64,000 nucleotides of DNA, taken from NCBI GenBank assembly GCA_023053575.1, contig JAKZAP010000016.1, positions 13,286,030 to 13,350,029 on the forward strand, written 5' to 3'. The position numbers and the translations under genes were made by a program. Below the pieces are notes generated by a model. It was not told the origin of the DNA. It worked only from the letters and a program-made list of their open reading frames with translations, and did no database searches. This stretch comes from Branchinecta lynchi (lineage: Eukaryota; Arthropoda; Branchiopoda; Anostraca; Branchinectidae). Below, piece after piece: positions 54,584 through 64,000 of the stretch. How positions within the stretch are numbered: position 1 is the first letter of the stretch; the number at the start of each line of letters is the position of its first letter.

Positions 54584-55297
54584 TTAAAGTTTAACTGAAA
54601 AGCAAACTTATTTTTGCATCATTTAACTGAATACACTGCATTATTGGACGATGTTAAGGAATGTTTTTATTTTTCACTATTTGCTTTAGTATGACGTTTA
54701 TAATATCTTCGGCCGCCCTCACAACGGAAAATTCTAATAAGATAAGATAAGATAAGATTTTATTTATTGCGCTAAGAGCCAACCGCCATGGCAAATACGT
54801 ATAAAAAAGAAAGAAAGAAAAAACAAGACCACACACACAAAATATTAAACTCCTATAGGCACCTATCCCTATGGGCTAAAGCTACCCTGAGGAACCTCAC
54901 CAGCTGCTTTATATTTCCATAACAGTTATTCCCTATTACACCACACATCCATTCTTCATCTATTCCCCTTCCGTTTACTCCAAATATTACGCGGAAATTA
55001 CAAACGCGGCATTTCAGTGGCCAGTGATTACCTCGTGGAAGGAGCTCACTGATTGAACACTTATTTTTCGTAAATCGTTTTAGTGAAGCGTATAACACAG
55101 GTACAAGCGCAGAGATGTACCACAAATCCACCGTGGAAATTCCACTATATGAAAGCCGATTATTCGTGAATAGCGAAATGACGAAGTAACGCGTTTTCAT
55201 CGGGGCTTCAAGTCTCTTTAAATAAATAAGTTATAATAAATAAGTATAACTAGATTGTCTAGCCACTCTATCTCAGCCCTATTTGGTTAAACTTTAA
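54584..55297 (+). mobile_element. Family T element interrupted by a LINE fragment
   Basis: Ends TTAAAGTTTAACTGAAAAGC and TTGGTTAAACTTTAA. Matches 50166-50620 on both sides of an insertion at about 54738-54988. Confidence 0.75.
54738..54990 (-). pseudogene. LINE 3' fragment with (CTTAT)n tail, nested in family T
   Basis: The minus strand reads FGVNGRGIDEEWMCGVIGNN and LVRFLRVALAHRDRCL, then a 3' end with AATAAATAAAATCTTATCTT. Related to the fragment at 62935-63425. Heavily 5' truncated. Confidence 0.75.
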
Positions 55298-55643
55298 CCC
55301 TATGTTCACACAGACGTTCACACTGAGACGATATCGGCCATCGCCGAGATTTTCGTCGCCAAAATCGGCGATTTCTGTTGCTTCGTCAGGCGATTTTCAT
55401 TGTTGGGAAAATTCAACTTTAATCGGACGACAGTAGAGCCTAACCACTCTTTATTTGCACACTAGCCTAGTAACGGAACCTGTTCCTAATAACTTGGATT
55501 TTAAGGGTTATTTTAATTATTTTTCGCGTTAAATTCTGTTGCCGACGAAAATTAAGTGTGAACATCCAGGCGATAAAAGTCTTCTGTCGCTGCGATTGAA
55601 AAATCTCGTTCATCGCCGCGATTTTCTCTATGTGAACCTAGGG
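55298..55643. mobile_element. Harbinger-like MITE D (TAA target duplication)
   Basis: CCCTATGTTCACACAGA and inverted CCCTAGGTTCACATAGA, flanked by TAA (55295-55297, 55644-55646). Interior rich in ATCGCCG/CGGCGAT. A fragment is at 29325-29397. Confidence 0.8.
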
Positions 55644-55646
55644 TAA

Positions 55647-56267
55647 GCAGAAGTTAAACATAGGAGTAGGAGGATGGATCCTTTTAATGGAACGACTCTT
55701 TTATGAGCTCAGTTTGGTACTTATGCATTATTTCTTACTAACATACGAACGTGCTTCAGTTAGGTCCATGGTACAAATCGATGGTGTTTCATGGTATATA
55801 TGTCTCAATCTCGAAGTTCCTTTTCTTGCAATGCCCACTTGCAACTGAAGTGCACCTGTTGTAAAGTAATCTGGTCATCGTACCTGATTGTGTCACGGTT
55901 TAACGTGATCGTAAGTTTCGATTATTGTTGCGAGGTAGACACAATCACAGTTCTCAAGTAACTCCAAACATATTTTGGGTGGTCTTTTGCATCGTCCTCT
56001 TTTAACGGTGCATCATAGTAATTTCATTTTCGTCTTGTAATTATTAATATTACCGATTACCCTAAGAAACAGCATGTACAGTCAAACAAGATAGCCGTCA
56101 TACAGTAGTTGTCATAAATAAGAATATACTAGGCTACTCAGTAGGCCTAAAACTAGTATACCTAAATTTGGAAAAGCAAAAGAAAGAATGGAAGTGGAAT
56201 AGCTTTGTATAGGACTAGAATCCTGGAAGAGACAACGCAACCTAAGTAGTTGGGAAACTAGAAAATT
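55647..56267. other. Unassigned stretch
   Basis: Nothing recognised. Confidence 0.3.
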
Positions 56268-56620
56268 CTTGAAGGACCCCTCGCACTATTAGTTTTCATC
56301 CACAGTATTTTAAAATATTTAAATACTTTAAAACTGTGCTGTGCTTTCAACAAATAACTCACGGTATTGGCTGTTTTAAACCTTTTCCGAGACCAGTTGA
56401 CTTGTAGCGAAAACAGGGTAACTTGTAGCGAAAAACTTCTCGCTGACAAACGTCGACAGCTTGATACACATCGAAGGTAGCAAAACACAGGAAGTGAGAA
56501 AATCAGAGTGGGTTTGTTAGAGGGGTTAGAATGAACCGGACGAAATTGGGGCCTCCAGACAGATATGGAGTGATTATGGTAGTAGGTTGCATTAGTATTA
56601 TAGGTTAGACAGGTCTCTTA
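56268..56620 (+). repeat. Family R repeat, uninterrupted copy
   Basis: GAAGGACCCCTCGCACTATT, ACGGTATTGGCTGTTTTAAA and TGATACACATCGAAGGTAGC. It provides the empty-site reference for the insertion at 20799-23511. Confidence 0.85.
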
Positions 56621-56714
56621 AGCCGCTTTATTTACCTGTTCTGTACGTTACTATGTAAGCCACGAGTTGTAAGATTGCCAGGGTTGGTCACCAAGAACCA
56701 GAGTGTACGAGTTA

Positions 56715-56860
56715 CTTCAGGATACTTTGGGCTACTCAGGGTTACTTTGGGTTACTTTTGGTTACATTGGGTTACTTTGGGTTACATTGCATTGGGTTAC
56801 ATTAGGTTACTTTGAGATACTTTTGAGTTACTTTCCAGGGTGTACGAAGTTACTTTTGGT
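56715..56860 (+). repeat. GGTTACTTTG minisatellite
   Basis: GGGTTACTTTGGGTTACTTT and close variants (GGTTACATTG, AGGTTACTTTGAG) run for about 130 bp in 10-11-bp units. Confidence 0.85.
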
Positions 56861-56919
56861 GACCATCCCTGGTAAGATTGCTTGTTTGCGGTAATTGTTT
56901 CCGGTGCAGTCACAATATA

Positions 56920-57170
56920 CTCTCCTTGAGCCCAAGCGGGCTGGGTAACATAACTTTCAAACAATAGCTAAAAACGGAACGTCGGCGACTATGCTTTGGT
57001 GGCATTATTTCGGCCCTTCTTGGCAAGGGTCCACGTCAGGCTGTGTAACGTCAGGGATTTGCAAGTCTGACGAGAATCCAAGGGCCGAAATATCGCTGCC
57101 AAACCATCGTAGCTGAATATCCGTTTTTAGCCATTGTTTGAAGATAGACGCAAATCAGTCCCGGAGTTGC
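56920..57170. repeat. Palindromic family A variant
   Basis: Ends TTGAGCCCAAGCGGGCTGGG and AAATCAGTCCCGGAGTTG. The minus core at about 57009-57044 reads CTGACGT, hairpin, GAAA; the plus core at about 57062 reads CTGACGA with a deleted hairpin, then GAAATATCGC. Confidence 0.65.
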
Positions 57171-58269
57171 TCTTCAGAAACAAGGAATTGACACTCCTAC
57201 ACAGTCGTCAACTTCCTCATGTCGTCAAGGTAACGACGGGAGAAGAAACAATGCCTTTACCCGAATGGTCGGAAAATTGTCACGGCGAGGAAGCAATCTG
57301 ACGAGTCACGTTAGTGCGTCTTCTTAACTGTGGGGTATGAACAACGTAAATTCCGGTGAAAATAACAAATATAATTCTTTTTTCTTCGAATTACTAGAAT
57401 TACCCATGTGGTCTTCACCACATGCGACATCAACTGTGTGGGGGGTCCTACGGTGGGAATGGAAGCAATGAGATGAGCAAAACTGCATATTGTTCTAACC
57501 TGAAATTAAAGAGTACGGGAAAACAGAGTAGTCAGGAATAAATATGTGATTTTGATGTGCGTGTGTCACGGCAGTAATGCCAAATTATGGGTTGCCATAC
57601 AGCTAAGGATTTACGTTTAAGCCCTTCGCCGGCGCTGGAACTCAGGCATGTAAAAGGATGTCCTAAACAGTTAAAAGATCTAAGCCTCGTTTTTGTTGGA
57701 ATAGCACTGCCGCATCGCTGCTGCTGCAGCACTTCTTGGTTGAAGCGGCATTGCTGCAGCACCTTGCAGGGAAGCACGGACTTGGTCGGTGAGCAAGTCC
57801 GTGATTCTCAGGAAGCGCTGCCGTCTTCCTAGGAAGCACTGCAGTGCAACAACGGATGTAGAAAGAATCAGTCCGGAATCGGCCGAGAAGTGGACCTGCA
57901 GCATGCAACACAAATGAGGCTCTAGTTGATTCTAAGAGCCCGCACGATTGGAAAGGCTTCTTGGTCTGATTTGTCTGTTCATATTATTTCTTCTGTATAT
58001 TATACACCCCCCTGGCTGTTGAACCCTAGGCCACGGCCTTATGGGAATAGGCCAACTGTATATGCTTTTGGATGTTTATGGTTACTGATTTGGCAAGTGT
58101 ATAGTGAGTGTCGGATTTCCCATAAAGCCATGGTACCTACAAGTTTTTCCAGTGTTGTGCGAGTAAAAAATGGGGAAAATAATAATGCTTGGTCTGACAT
58201 TATTTCTGCCCGAAAGAACGTGCAGTCAGAACCAGTCCTTTACTATTGGAATTTTTGTTCGGTATAACG
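57171..58269. other. Unassigned stretch with a small perfect hairpin
   Basis: CACGGACTTG / CAAGTCCGTG at 57775-57803 form a 10-bp stem with a 9-nt loop. GC-rich around it with CTGCTGCTGCAGCA. No exon supported. Confidence 0.4.
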
Positions 58270-59392
58270 AACAAGACCAAAAGTTTCGATGGGATCCCAA
58301 AAATGTAATATTTGATCCAGACAATCGGGTCTTATAGAGGTCCAGTCTTCGCGGACTCCTTGAGCACTTTACTAATAAAATTTAGAAACAGATTAAGGCA
58401 AATGGTAATCATCTGAGAAGTTCATCTGAGAGTTCAGATATGGATTCAACATGCGAGTCTATACCCCTATAGCCTGCGTCATATCGACTTTGACGAAAGT
58501 TCCTGCCTTACTTCTGCCAAATTTCCGGTTTCGGCCGGATTCCGGACGAACTACTTGTCTCACAAGAAATGAAGTTCAAAAACGGATTCAGCGTATCTCC
58601 GTACCCCTATGTCGGACCTCTAATCAACTTCAGATAAAACTTCAACTTTTAACAAATTTTTCGATTTCAGCCGGATTCGTGGCGAACTATGTGTCAAGGT
58701 AGAAAATGATTGTCATACATGAATTTAGCATGTCTTCTTACCCGTAAATCGAACACCTAATGAAATCCATACAAAACAAATTTTCCGGTTTTGGCCGGAT
58801 TCCGGGCGATCTGCTTGTCCGACGAGATAATAGTTTTCATATTCGGATTCAGCATGTTTCCCTGTCCTTAAATGGAACCTCTAATCCATTTCCAGTTAAA
58901 CTTTTGTTTTTCACAAATTTTCCGGTTTTGGCCGAATTCCGGGTGATCTACTTGTCCGACGAGAAAATCATTTTCATATTCGGATTCAGCATGTCTCGTT
59001 ACCCCTAAATCCGACATCTAATCAACTTCAGATAAAACTTTTACCTTTAACAAACTTTCCGGTTTTGGCCGGATTCTGGGTTAACTACTTGTCCGGCGAG
59101 AAAATGTTTTTTATATTCGTGTTCAGCTCTTACCCCTTAATTGACTGTCTCATTAGCTTTTAAGAAATATTTTTTTCGCCCCTTAATTTTAAACCCCTCC
59201 CCCTCCCCTAAATGTGCAGCTATCGGGCCCATCTACGAACTCGACCTTTCCCTTGACTCGAAGAAACCCCACACCAAGTTTTGTCAAAATATCTCATTCC
59301 CTTCGAGAGTTATCGTGCTGACAGACGGACGGACAGACGGACATCTTTTGCGATGTCATAGGTATCCCTCCACTTACGTTTTGGGATCCCAA
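58270..59392 (+). mobile_element. Helentron-like element H, copy 3 (diverged)
   Basis: Left end AACAAGACCAAAAGTTTCGA, TGGGATCCCAAAAA; right end ACGTTTTGGGATCCC. The tandem core (TTTTCCGGTTTTGGCCGGAT units) spans about 58520-59080 and is more diverged than in copies 1 and 2. A short GACGGACGGACAGACGGACA tract is at 59323-59342. Confidence 0.8.
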
Positions 59393-59673
59393 AAAGCTTT
59401 TCCAGATGTTTTCGAAAGAGCAGTGCAGAGCTTCCCTCGAAATATCCAGGAGAACTTTGGGTGTGTTGGGGGGGGGGGCTTCCCTAGAATAGATGACGTT
59501 TCTTTTAGATCCAGCTGTGTTGAAGGTACAGTGTAGAGGCCCCTCCCTCATACCGATCATAAGCTGCGGCGTGGGAGAGGGGGCTTCTTCAGTCTGCGAG
59601 GTTTGTGGTTGTGATTGACTCTTAAAAGACGAGGAGGTCTACTACCGCCCTTATGTTATGTCTTCCTTTTCAG
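59393..59673. other. End of the large intron, unassigned
   Basis: Contains a run of 11 G at about 59468. Leads to the exon 4 acceptor. Confidence 0.35.
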
Positions 59674-59837
59674 ATTTACCGCCGGGATCCAGCAACAGGA
59701 AAAATTGACATGGCGCTATCAAGCGACTCGACGTGCAAACACGGTCTGAAGTCCGCATCAGATGGCTACGAGACTCTGCAACTGAATCCTGTGGCTCTGC
59801 CCCTCTTTCCAGACCATGCCATGAAGTCTAGATGCAG
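59674..59837 (+). CDS. Exon 4 of the DUF7042/7043-type protein
   Basis: It follows a TCTTCCTTTTCAG acceptor in phase 0 and ends before GTAGGA with two bases left over (54 codons). It reads IYRRDPATGKIDMALSSDST, then CKHGL, SASDGYETLQL and KSRC. The join RYRCG / IYRRDPATGK is continuous with exon 3 and matches the family order. The two leftover bases AG plus the first base of exon 5 give AGG (Arg). The intron upstream is 29.8 kb and contains the TsaD-like exon and most of the transposons in the window. Confidence 0.93.
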
Positions 59838-60067
59838 GTAGGAGTTTACTTATGTTCCGCCCGCTTATGGTTTTTCCCGTACCCCCCCCCCCCCAAAAAA
59901 AAAAAAATGCCCACAATTTTACTTTACTTTTTCGTTCCTTTTGTAGCTCTGTGTTGTAGAGCATAAATTATTATCAGTAATAATGGACGTGCAGAAAATA
60001 AATGCTCTTTGGTTCTTTTAAAGTATCATAGGCCTTTTCCTTTTTGGACAAAGTCTTGGCGTCGAAG

Positions 60068-60176
60068 TTTGTAAACAAAGACGGATCTCGTCCTATTGGT
60101 CAACTATGACACATTTTTTCAAATCCGCGTCATCGACGACCAATAGGATTCGAGACTCCTTTTTTGTGTACAAACT
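60068..60176. repeat. Small imperfect fold-back
   Basis: TTTGTAAACAAAGACGGATC and TCGTCCTATTGGTC on the left pair with GACCAATAGGATTCGAGACT and TTTTGTGTACAAA on the right. Confidence 0.65.
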
Positions 60177-60267
60177 TTGGAGCCTTCAAGCTCTTACTTC
60201 CTTGGAAACTCTTTTGCAAAAATGGAACTGTACGAATGAGGAATAGCCCAATTAACATTCCTGCAAG

Positions 60268-61640
60268 CAGGGGCGTCGCAACTGCCTTTTCGGTGGGGGG
60301 GGGTGCAGAGACAAAATTTTACCGAATCTTTCAAAAATTTTACCGAATCCTAGAACTAATAATTCGAGCTTTAAATTATGGAACAGAAAAGATTACGTAG
60401 GAAGAGTAACAATAAAAGGCAGCATGAAAGACGATAAGCCAACTATTAGGCGGCGTTTTGGCGAAGCCCACATGGAGAATATGTTGCCGGGCAATAGAAA
60501 ATTTAAATCGAGCGCCGCAGGCGAAAATTTTCGAAATCGATTATGTTTTGTTTTTGTAGGCTAAAAATTTAACTGCTTCTCTTACAAATTCTATCATTTA
60601 TCGTTGATGAAATACTGAGACTCTAAGAAGTTCCAGAAAACGGATGGAGCGGGGTTCCGGCAGCAGCAGCAACTGTAGTCTAGTCAATATACTACCTATG
60701 ATAACATGAAGTGAGCGCCGCCGGCGAAATTTTTGTTTTGCTCTTTCCTGCCAAATTTAATTTCCATCCAAAGTATAGCTTTTAATGTTTCGAAATCTCA
60801 ATCCTAAAACTGGCTTAAAACCCCCGTCAAATGACGCGCCCTTCCACAAAATAGAGAATATTAGGAAAAGTGCTGCAGGCGGAATTTTCGAAATATTTAT
60901 GATTAGATATTCTTTTTGGGATCCAAAATAAAAGTAAGGACTATCGATGATATCACAGATTATCCCTTTTGTCTGCAACCATTGCTTCACTCGACCTCTT
61001 CTGAGTTTCGAGGTGCGTGGTAACTTCCGAATCCTAGCAATTACAACGAATAAGTTACCGAATCACAGTTATTATACCGACTAAGTTTAGACCGATAGCG
61101 TGGATTCTGTATAACCACCGTACCCCGGTTATTATACCGAATTGTTTTGGTATCGAAAGACTACCGAACAATATTCATATTCGGTATACTTTCGGCGAAA
61201 CTGGAACAAAGTCAGGATTCGTGGTTAACTTCCTAATCCTGGAAATTATACTTAATAAATTACCGAATCCCAATCATGATACCGAATAATTTTGAACCAA
61301 TAGCTTATTCGGGAGTCTGTGTAACTACGGAATCTCCATAAATATACCGAATAGTTCTGGCATCGAGTAATTACCAAATGATTTCAGTAAATTCTCTCAC
61401 CAAATTCGTGATAACTACCGAATACTGGTAATTATACCGAATCCCGATCATTATACCGAAGAGATTTGTACAGATAGCCTATTTAGAATTCTGTATAACT
61501 AACGAATCCCCGTAAATCGAAAAAATACCGAACAATTTTAGTAAAACTTTGGGCCTCCGGCCCAAAATTTTACCGAATCTCAAAAAGGTGGGGGGGTGCT
61601 GCACCCCCCGCACCCCCCCCCCCCCCTTGCGACGCCCCTG
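60268..61640. mobile_element. hAT-like non-autonomous element with CAGGGGCGTCGCAA ends
   Basis: CAGGGGCGTCGCAA at the left and TTGCGACGCCCCTG at the right are perfect inverted ends with a perfect 8-bp duplication CCTGCAAG (60260-60267, 61641-61648). Poly-G and poly-C lie just inside. The interior has degenerate ATTATACCGAAT repeats at about 61000-61540 and GAGCGCCG blocks. No transposase frame was found in 1.37 kb. Confidence 0.88.
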
Positions 61641-61648
61641 CCTGCAAG

Positions 61649-62695
61649 TCCCTGGCTCAGAATGATGGTCAAACGCCGGTAATTTAATTTCAAAGTTGAA
61701 AGTCCTATACCTCCCAATGTTAATTTTTGGGTTACGTTCCCGTGATGATGGTGTACCGATATCCGTTTTCATCGGGCAGGGTGCAATCTCTCTATTGCAG
61801 AGTTTACACTAACGTCACGCAACGTGTCTGAGCCACAGCAGACAAAGCCACCCCGCAGTTTACCGAAGCCTGCTGAGAACCGACCGAGTGATCAGAGCTG
61901 AGATTTGAAGACATAACCGAATGCAATTCGTTCGTTTTTTAAGGAGTTCAGAAGGGCCTTATTAATCAAATAAAAAGCGATACCTCGCATCATTTGTGAC
62001 TTAAAGGACATGTATTGCTGATACACTCTATATCCCTGAACAATCCATCCTTTCTCATTTGTGTGACTCCGAACGTCCTCTGTCATAGTTTGTCCACCCT
62101 AGCGGCACCACACCGAGTTTTGTATCTTTGGTCCTATCGAAGCAGATCAGGCTCCCGCTTAAGGAGCTCATTGGTCAGAAGAACCGGTTATACATGTTTT
62201 TACTGCTTTCTCATCAAAGCTAGGGGTCCAAGAGTGGCTAAAAAAGCCACGAAATTTGTTTTTTTGCAAAACACAGCTCAGTTTCAAAGGAGCAAGGCAC
62301 TTTAGAGTAAATAGAAAAAAAGAAAAAAAAGAAACTGTATCTACTGCGAGCCGAAGAAACTTTCTGGAATTCGAGAATCCCGAAAGCCTAGACCAGCACG
62401 AACACTGAAAATTTGCGTCTTAAAAAATTAACTCAAATAGCAGATTTATGAAACCTGAAACAGTGCAGTTTCGTGGCTCGTGTGGTTACATTTTACTACC
62501 TAAGGTTTCTTGCTTTTGATATTTTAGCCATTGTTTGTGGTATCGTGTTTCAGGCATTATTAGCATTTCGGGACCAAGCAGGAAATACGGTGTATAAGAA
62601 CTTCCTTTTTGCAGTGATTGTAAATGTCTATGGTTTCGGACAGCTTTGAATTGGGAAACCGAAGGATTATAAGATTTCTGTGCCACTGAAAGAAC
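61649..62695. other. Unassigned stretch
   Basis: Open frames of up to 97 codons without recognisable similarity. No element ends. Confidence 0.3.
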
Positions 62696-62770
62696 AAGAC
62701 CAAAGTTGTCGATGGCATCCCAAAAATTAAATATTTACTGGACTTCTTGATTCAGACAGTCAGGTTTTCT
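62696..62770 (+). repeat. Left-end fragment of element H
   Basis: ACAAGACCAAAGTTGTCGAT, GGCATCCCAAAAATTAAATA and GATTCAGACAGTCAGG match the left ends of the H copies with changes. Confidence 0.6.
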
Positions 62771-63166
62771 GGTTGCCGAAAAGGCAGACATGTCAGTTAA
62801 ACCCTTTTCGAACCTTTCTAGGTATATGCGTGCAAAATAAATCCGCAACTGCATAGACGTAAGAGTATGGCCATTTAAAGGCATATTACGGGTAGGCCTG
62901 GGTAGGCCGGTTGGGAGAATTGGTCCCTACTTCTGCCTGATGTCTGGAGACATGAATGAGTGTGTGCGACATATTATGTGTGAGTATGGAACTGAATTAT
63001 TCAAGGAGAGGAATATTTGGAGTAAACGAGTGTGATCAAGAATGGATAGAGCAAACGTTGAAGAGTGAATGTTTTATCACTATAAGGAACGTGGGTAGAT
63101 TCCTCAAGTTGTCTTTGACTCACAAGAGAAATTTGTTTAGTTTTAAGTGATCGTTCTAATTATTTT

Positions 63167-63332
63167 TTATAAGTAATGAACTGAAAGAAAAAAACGGTCC
63201 TCAGCCGGGATTTGAACCCAGGACCCTCTGCTTACAAGGTAGGCGCTCTTACCATTTGCGCTACCGAGGGGCTTGTGAACAGAGTTGGCAAACCGGTAAG
63301 TCCCTTGTGTAAAGTGCCATCTGTGTATTATT
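63167..63332 (-). mobile_element. Insertion carrying the tRNA-like gene, with 17-bp target duplication
   Basis: The 17-bp sequence ATCGTTCTAATTATTTT occurs at 63150-63166 and again at 63333-63349 and brackets this segment. The host sequence on both sides is a LINE 3' region. About 60 bp upstream of the tRNA 5' end lie inside the insertion, so it is more than a simple processed tRNA. Confidence 0.7.
63197..63270 (-). tRNA. tRNA-Thr(UGU)-like gene or tRNA-derived element
   Basis: On the minus strand the sequence reads CCCTCGG, TA, a GCGC...GCGC-type D arm, an anticodon loop CTTGTAA (anticodon TGT), GGGTC, a T arm with TTCAAAT, and CTGAGGA. A run of seven T follows at once, as expected for an RNA polymerase III terminator. 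Box A- and box B-like parts are present (GGTTCAAATCCC). The acceptor stem has one mismatch and the anticodon stem about two, so a pseudogene is possible. It sits in a 166-bp insertion flanked by 17-bp direct repeats, so it arrived by retroposition or as part of a SINE. Confidence 0.62.
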
Positions 63333-63429
63333 ATCGTTCTAATTATTTTGTACATTTTTCTTTGTATTGCCACGGCCCCTGGGCTTTTAGAGTAATAAAT
63401 ATCATATTATATCATATATTCGTTTCTAG

Positions 63430-63579
63430 GTTCCCGGAATGGTCCCAGGGTAAATGGCAGGACACAATGATCAAGGACGGTTTTATGGAGTATAAGGACC
63501 AGAGAAACTTTAGGACGTTTTCCCTTAAATGCCTTGATGGAAGGGACGGGAAATATTTGGTCTACGGAAGGACACAATG
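63430..63579 (+). CDS. Exon 5 of the DUF7042/7043/7044-type protein (gene continues beyond the window)
   Basis: The acceptor is CGTTTCTAG and the donor is GTAAGT at 63580. It reads FPEWSQGKWQ, NFRTFSLKCLD and KYLVYGRTQ in 49 codons, and leaves TG, which with most third bases would give the Cys expected after RTQ. FP.W.QGKW and the KYLVY.RTQC ending resemble the DUF7044-like segment of the family. No following exon was recognised in the last 420 bp. The intron between exons 4 and 5 (3.6 kb) is mostly a hAT element and a LINE end carrying a tRNA-like insertion. Confidence 0.93.
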
Positions 63580-63683
63580 GTAAGTTGTGTCCTATTAGTA
63601 TTATATTCGGTGCCAAAGTAAGGTCGTTCGCAGAAAAAATGGTCTATAAATGGTTAGTATTGCATATGAAGTCTATCAGACTA

Positions 63684-63861
63684 CACTGTAAAAAAAATAA
63701 AAAAAATTGCAGTATTTGCTACTGCGGGATTAATCTTATCTCTAAAAAGATAAATTTTATCTCTAATTCGGATTAATCTTATCTCAGTAGAGATAAGATT
63801 AGTCCCAGTAGCAAATACTGTAGTTAACTTTAATCCTTACTCGGAGAAACTTTTTACAGTG
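63684..63861. mobile_element. TA-flanked palindromic MITE (Tc1/mariner-like ends)
   Basis: CACTGTAAAAA at the left and TTTTTACAGTG at the right, flanked by TA (63682-63683, 63862-63863). Inner arms GCAGTATTTGCTACTG and CAGTAGCAAATACTG, and AATCTTATCTC / GAGATAAGATT, are also inverted, so almost the whole element folds back. Confidence 0.8.
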
Positions 63862-64000
63862 TATGCCTTACTTTCCTAAGTTCGAAGCTAAACCAGGATC
63901 TAACGGAAAAGTACAGACAATCAGCTAGGCCTTCAAGAAAAGAAATATTCGAATGTTATTGTTGCTAATTGTTGTCATAGAAGGACAGAACTAGCTTTGA

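Larger units (their letters stand above)
62935..63425 (+). pseudogene. LINE C-terminal fragment and 3' end with ATATC-rich tail
   Basis: A frame reading CVRHIMCEYGTELF shifts to GIFGVNECDQEWIEQTLKS and NVGRFLKLSLTHKRN. It is related to the minus-strand fragment at 54853-54990 (FGVNGRGIDEEW, LVRFLRVALAHRD). The 3' untranslated parts of both also match (a GCC-GG-GGCTTTTAG-like block followed by AATAAAT and a short repeat tail). This is therefore the last part of a non-LTR retrotransposon ORF, frameshifted and 5' truncated, interrupted by the tRNA-like insertion. Confidence 0.7.

Overview
The window is animal nuclear DNA, most likely from an arthropod or a close invertebrate relative. It has no operons or long open reading frames. 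It has spliced exons with GT/AG borders, very long introns, and dense non-autonomous transposons, truncated LINEs and tandem arrays. The organism call rests mainly on the one multi-exon gene found, which resembles a cysteine-rich extracellular protein family that I know chiefly from arthropods. No species is claimed.

Backbone gene (+ strand). Five exons at 7242-7417, 12923-13120, 29732-29850, 59674-59837 and 63430-63579 join in perfect phase into 268 codons plus two bases. They encode a cysteine-rich, probably secreted or surface protein of the uncharacterised DUF7042/7043/7044/7045 group (domain numbers from memory). Both ends lie outside the window or were not found. The introns are 5.5, 16.6, 29.8 and 3.6 kb, so about 56 kb of DNA carries 807 coding bases. 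The 3' half of exon 2 is duplicated in the following intron, and the donor region of exon 3 has been amplified about four times in tandem.

Second host-gene trace. A terminal-exon-like segment at 48470-48695 (+) encodes the C-terminal end of a TsaD/OSGEPL1/Qri7-type tRNA threonylcarbamoyltransferase, inside the largest intron.

Mobile DNA. (1) A hAT-type MITE with poly-G/poly-C runs has 11 copies; five have perfect 8-bp target duplications. (2) A palindromic GGTGCC-rich element also has 8-bp duplications. (3) Two larger hAT-like elements lie at 52306-52952 and 60268-61640. (4) MITEs with 3-bp duplications (Harbinger-like) lie at 27012, 32066, 36647 and 55298. (5) A TA-flanked MITE lies at 63684. 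(6) Helentron-like elements carry 137-bp or 145-bp tandem cores and a tetranucleotide tract (17.9-19.3, 45.5-46.9, 58.3-59.4 and 20.8-23.5 kb). (7) Truncated LINE 3' ends have (ACTT)n, (GATT)n, (AATCT)n or (CTTAT)n tails, some with readable reverse-transcriptase remnants. (8) Two unrelated palindromic families share a hammerhead-ribozyme-like core: CTGANGA, a GC hairpin, then GAAA.

Layout. 0-7 kb: MITEs and a LINE. 7.2-13.1 kb: exons 1 and 2. 13-29.7 kb: LINE ends, Helentron-like arrays and MITEs. 29.7-31.8 kb: exon 3 and its amplified flank. 32-59 kb: the large intron, with nested elements and the TsaD-like exon. 59.7-63.6 kb: exons 4 and 5, with a hAT element and a tRNA-like insertion between them. 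Several kilobases of AT-rich sequence remain unassigned and are listed as such.
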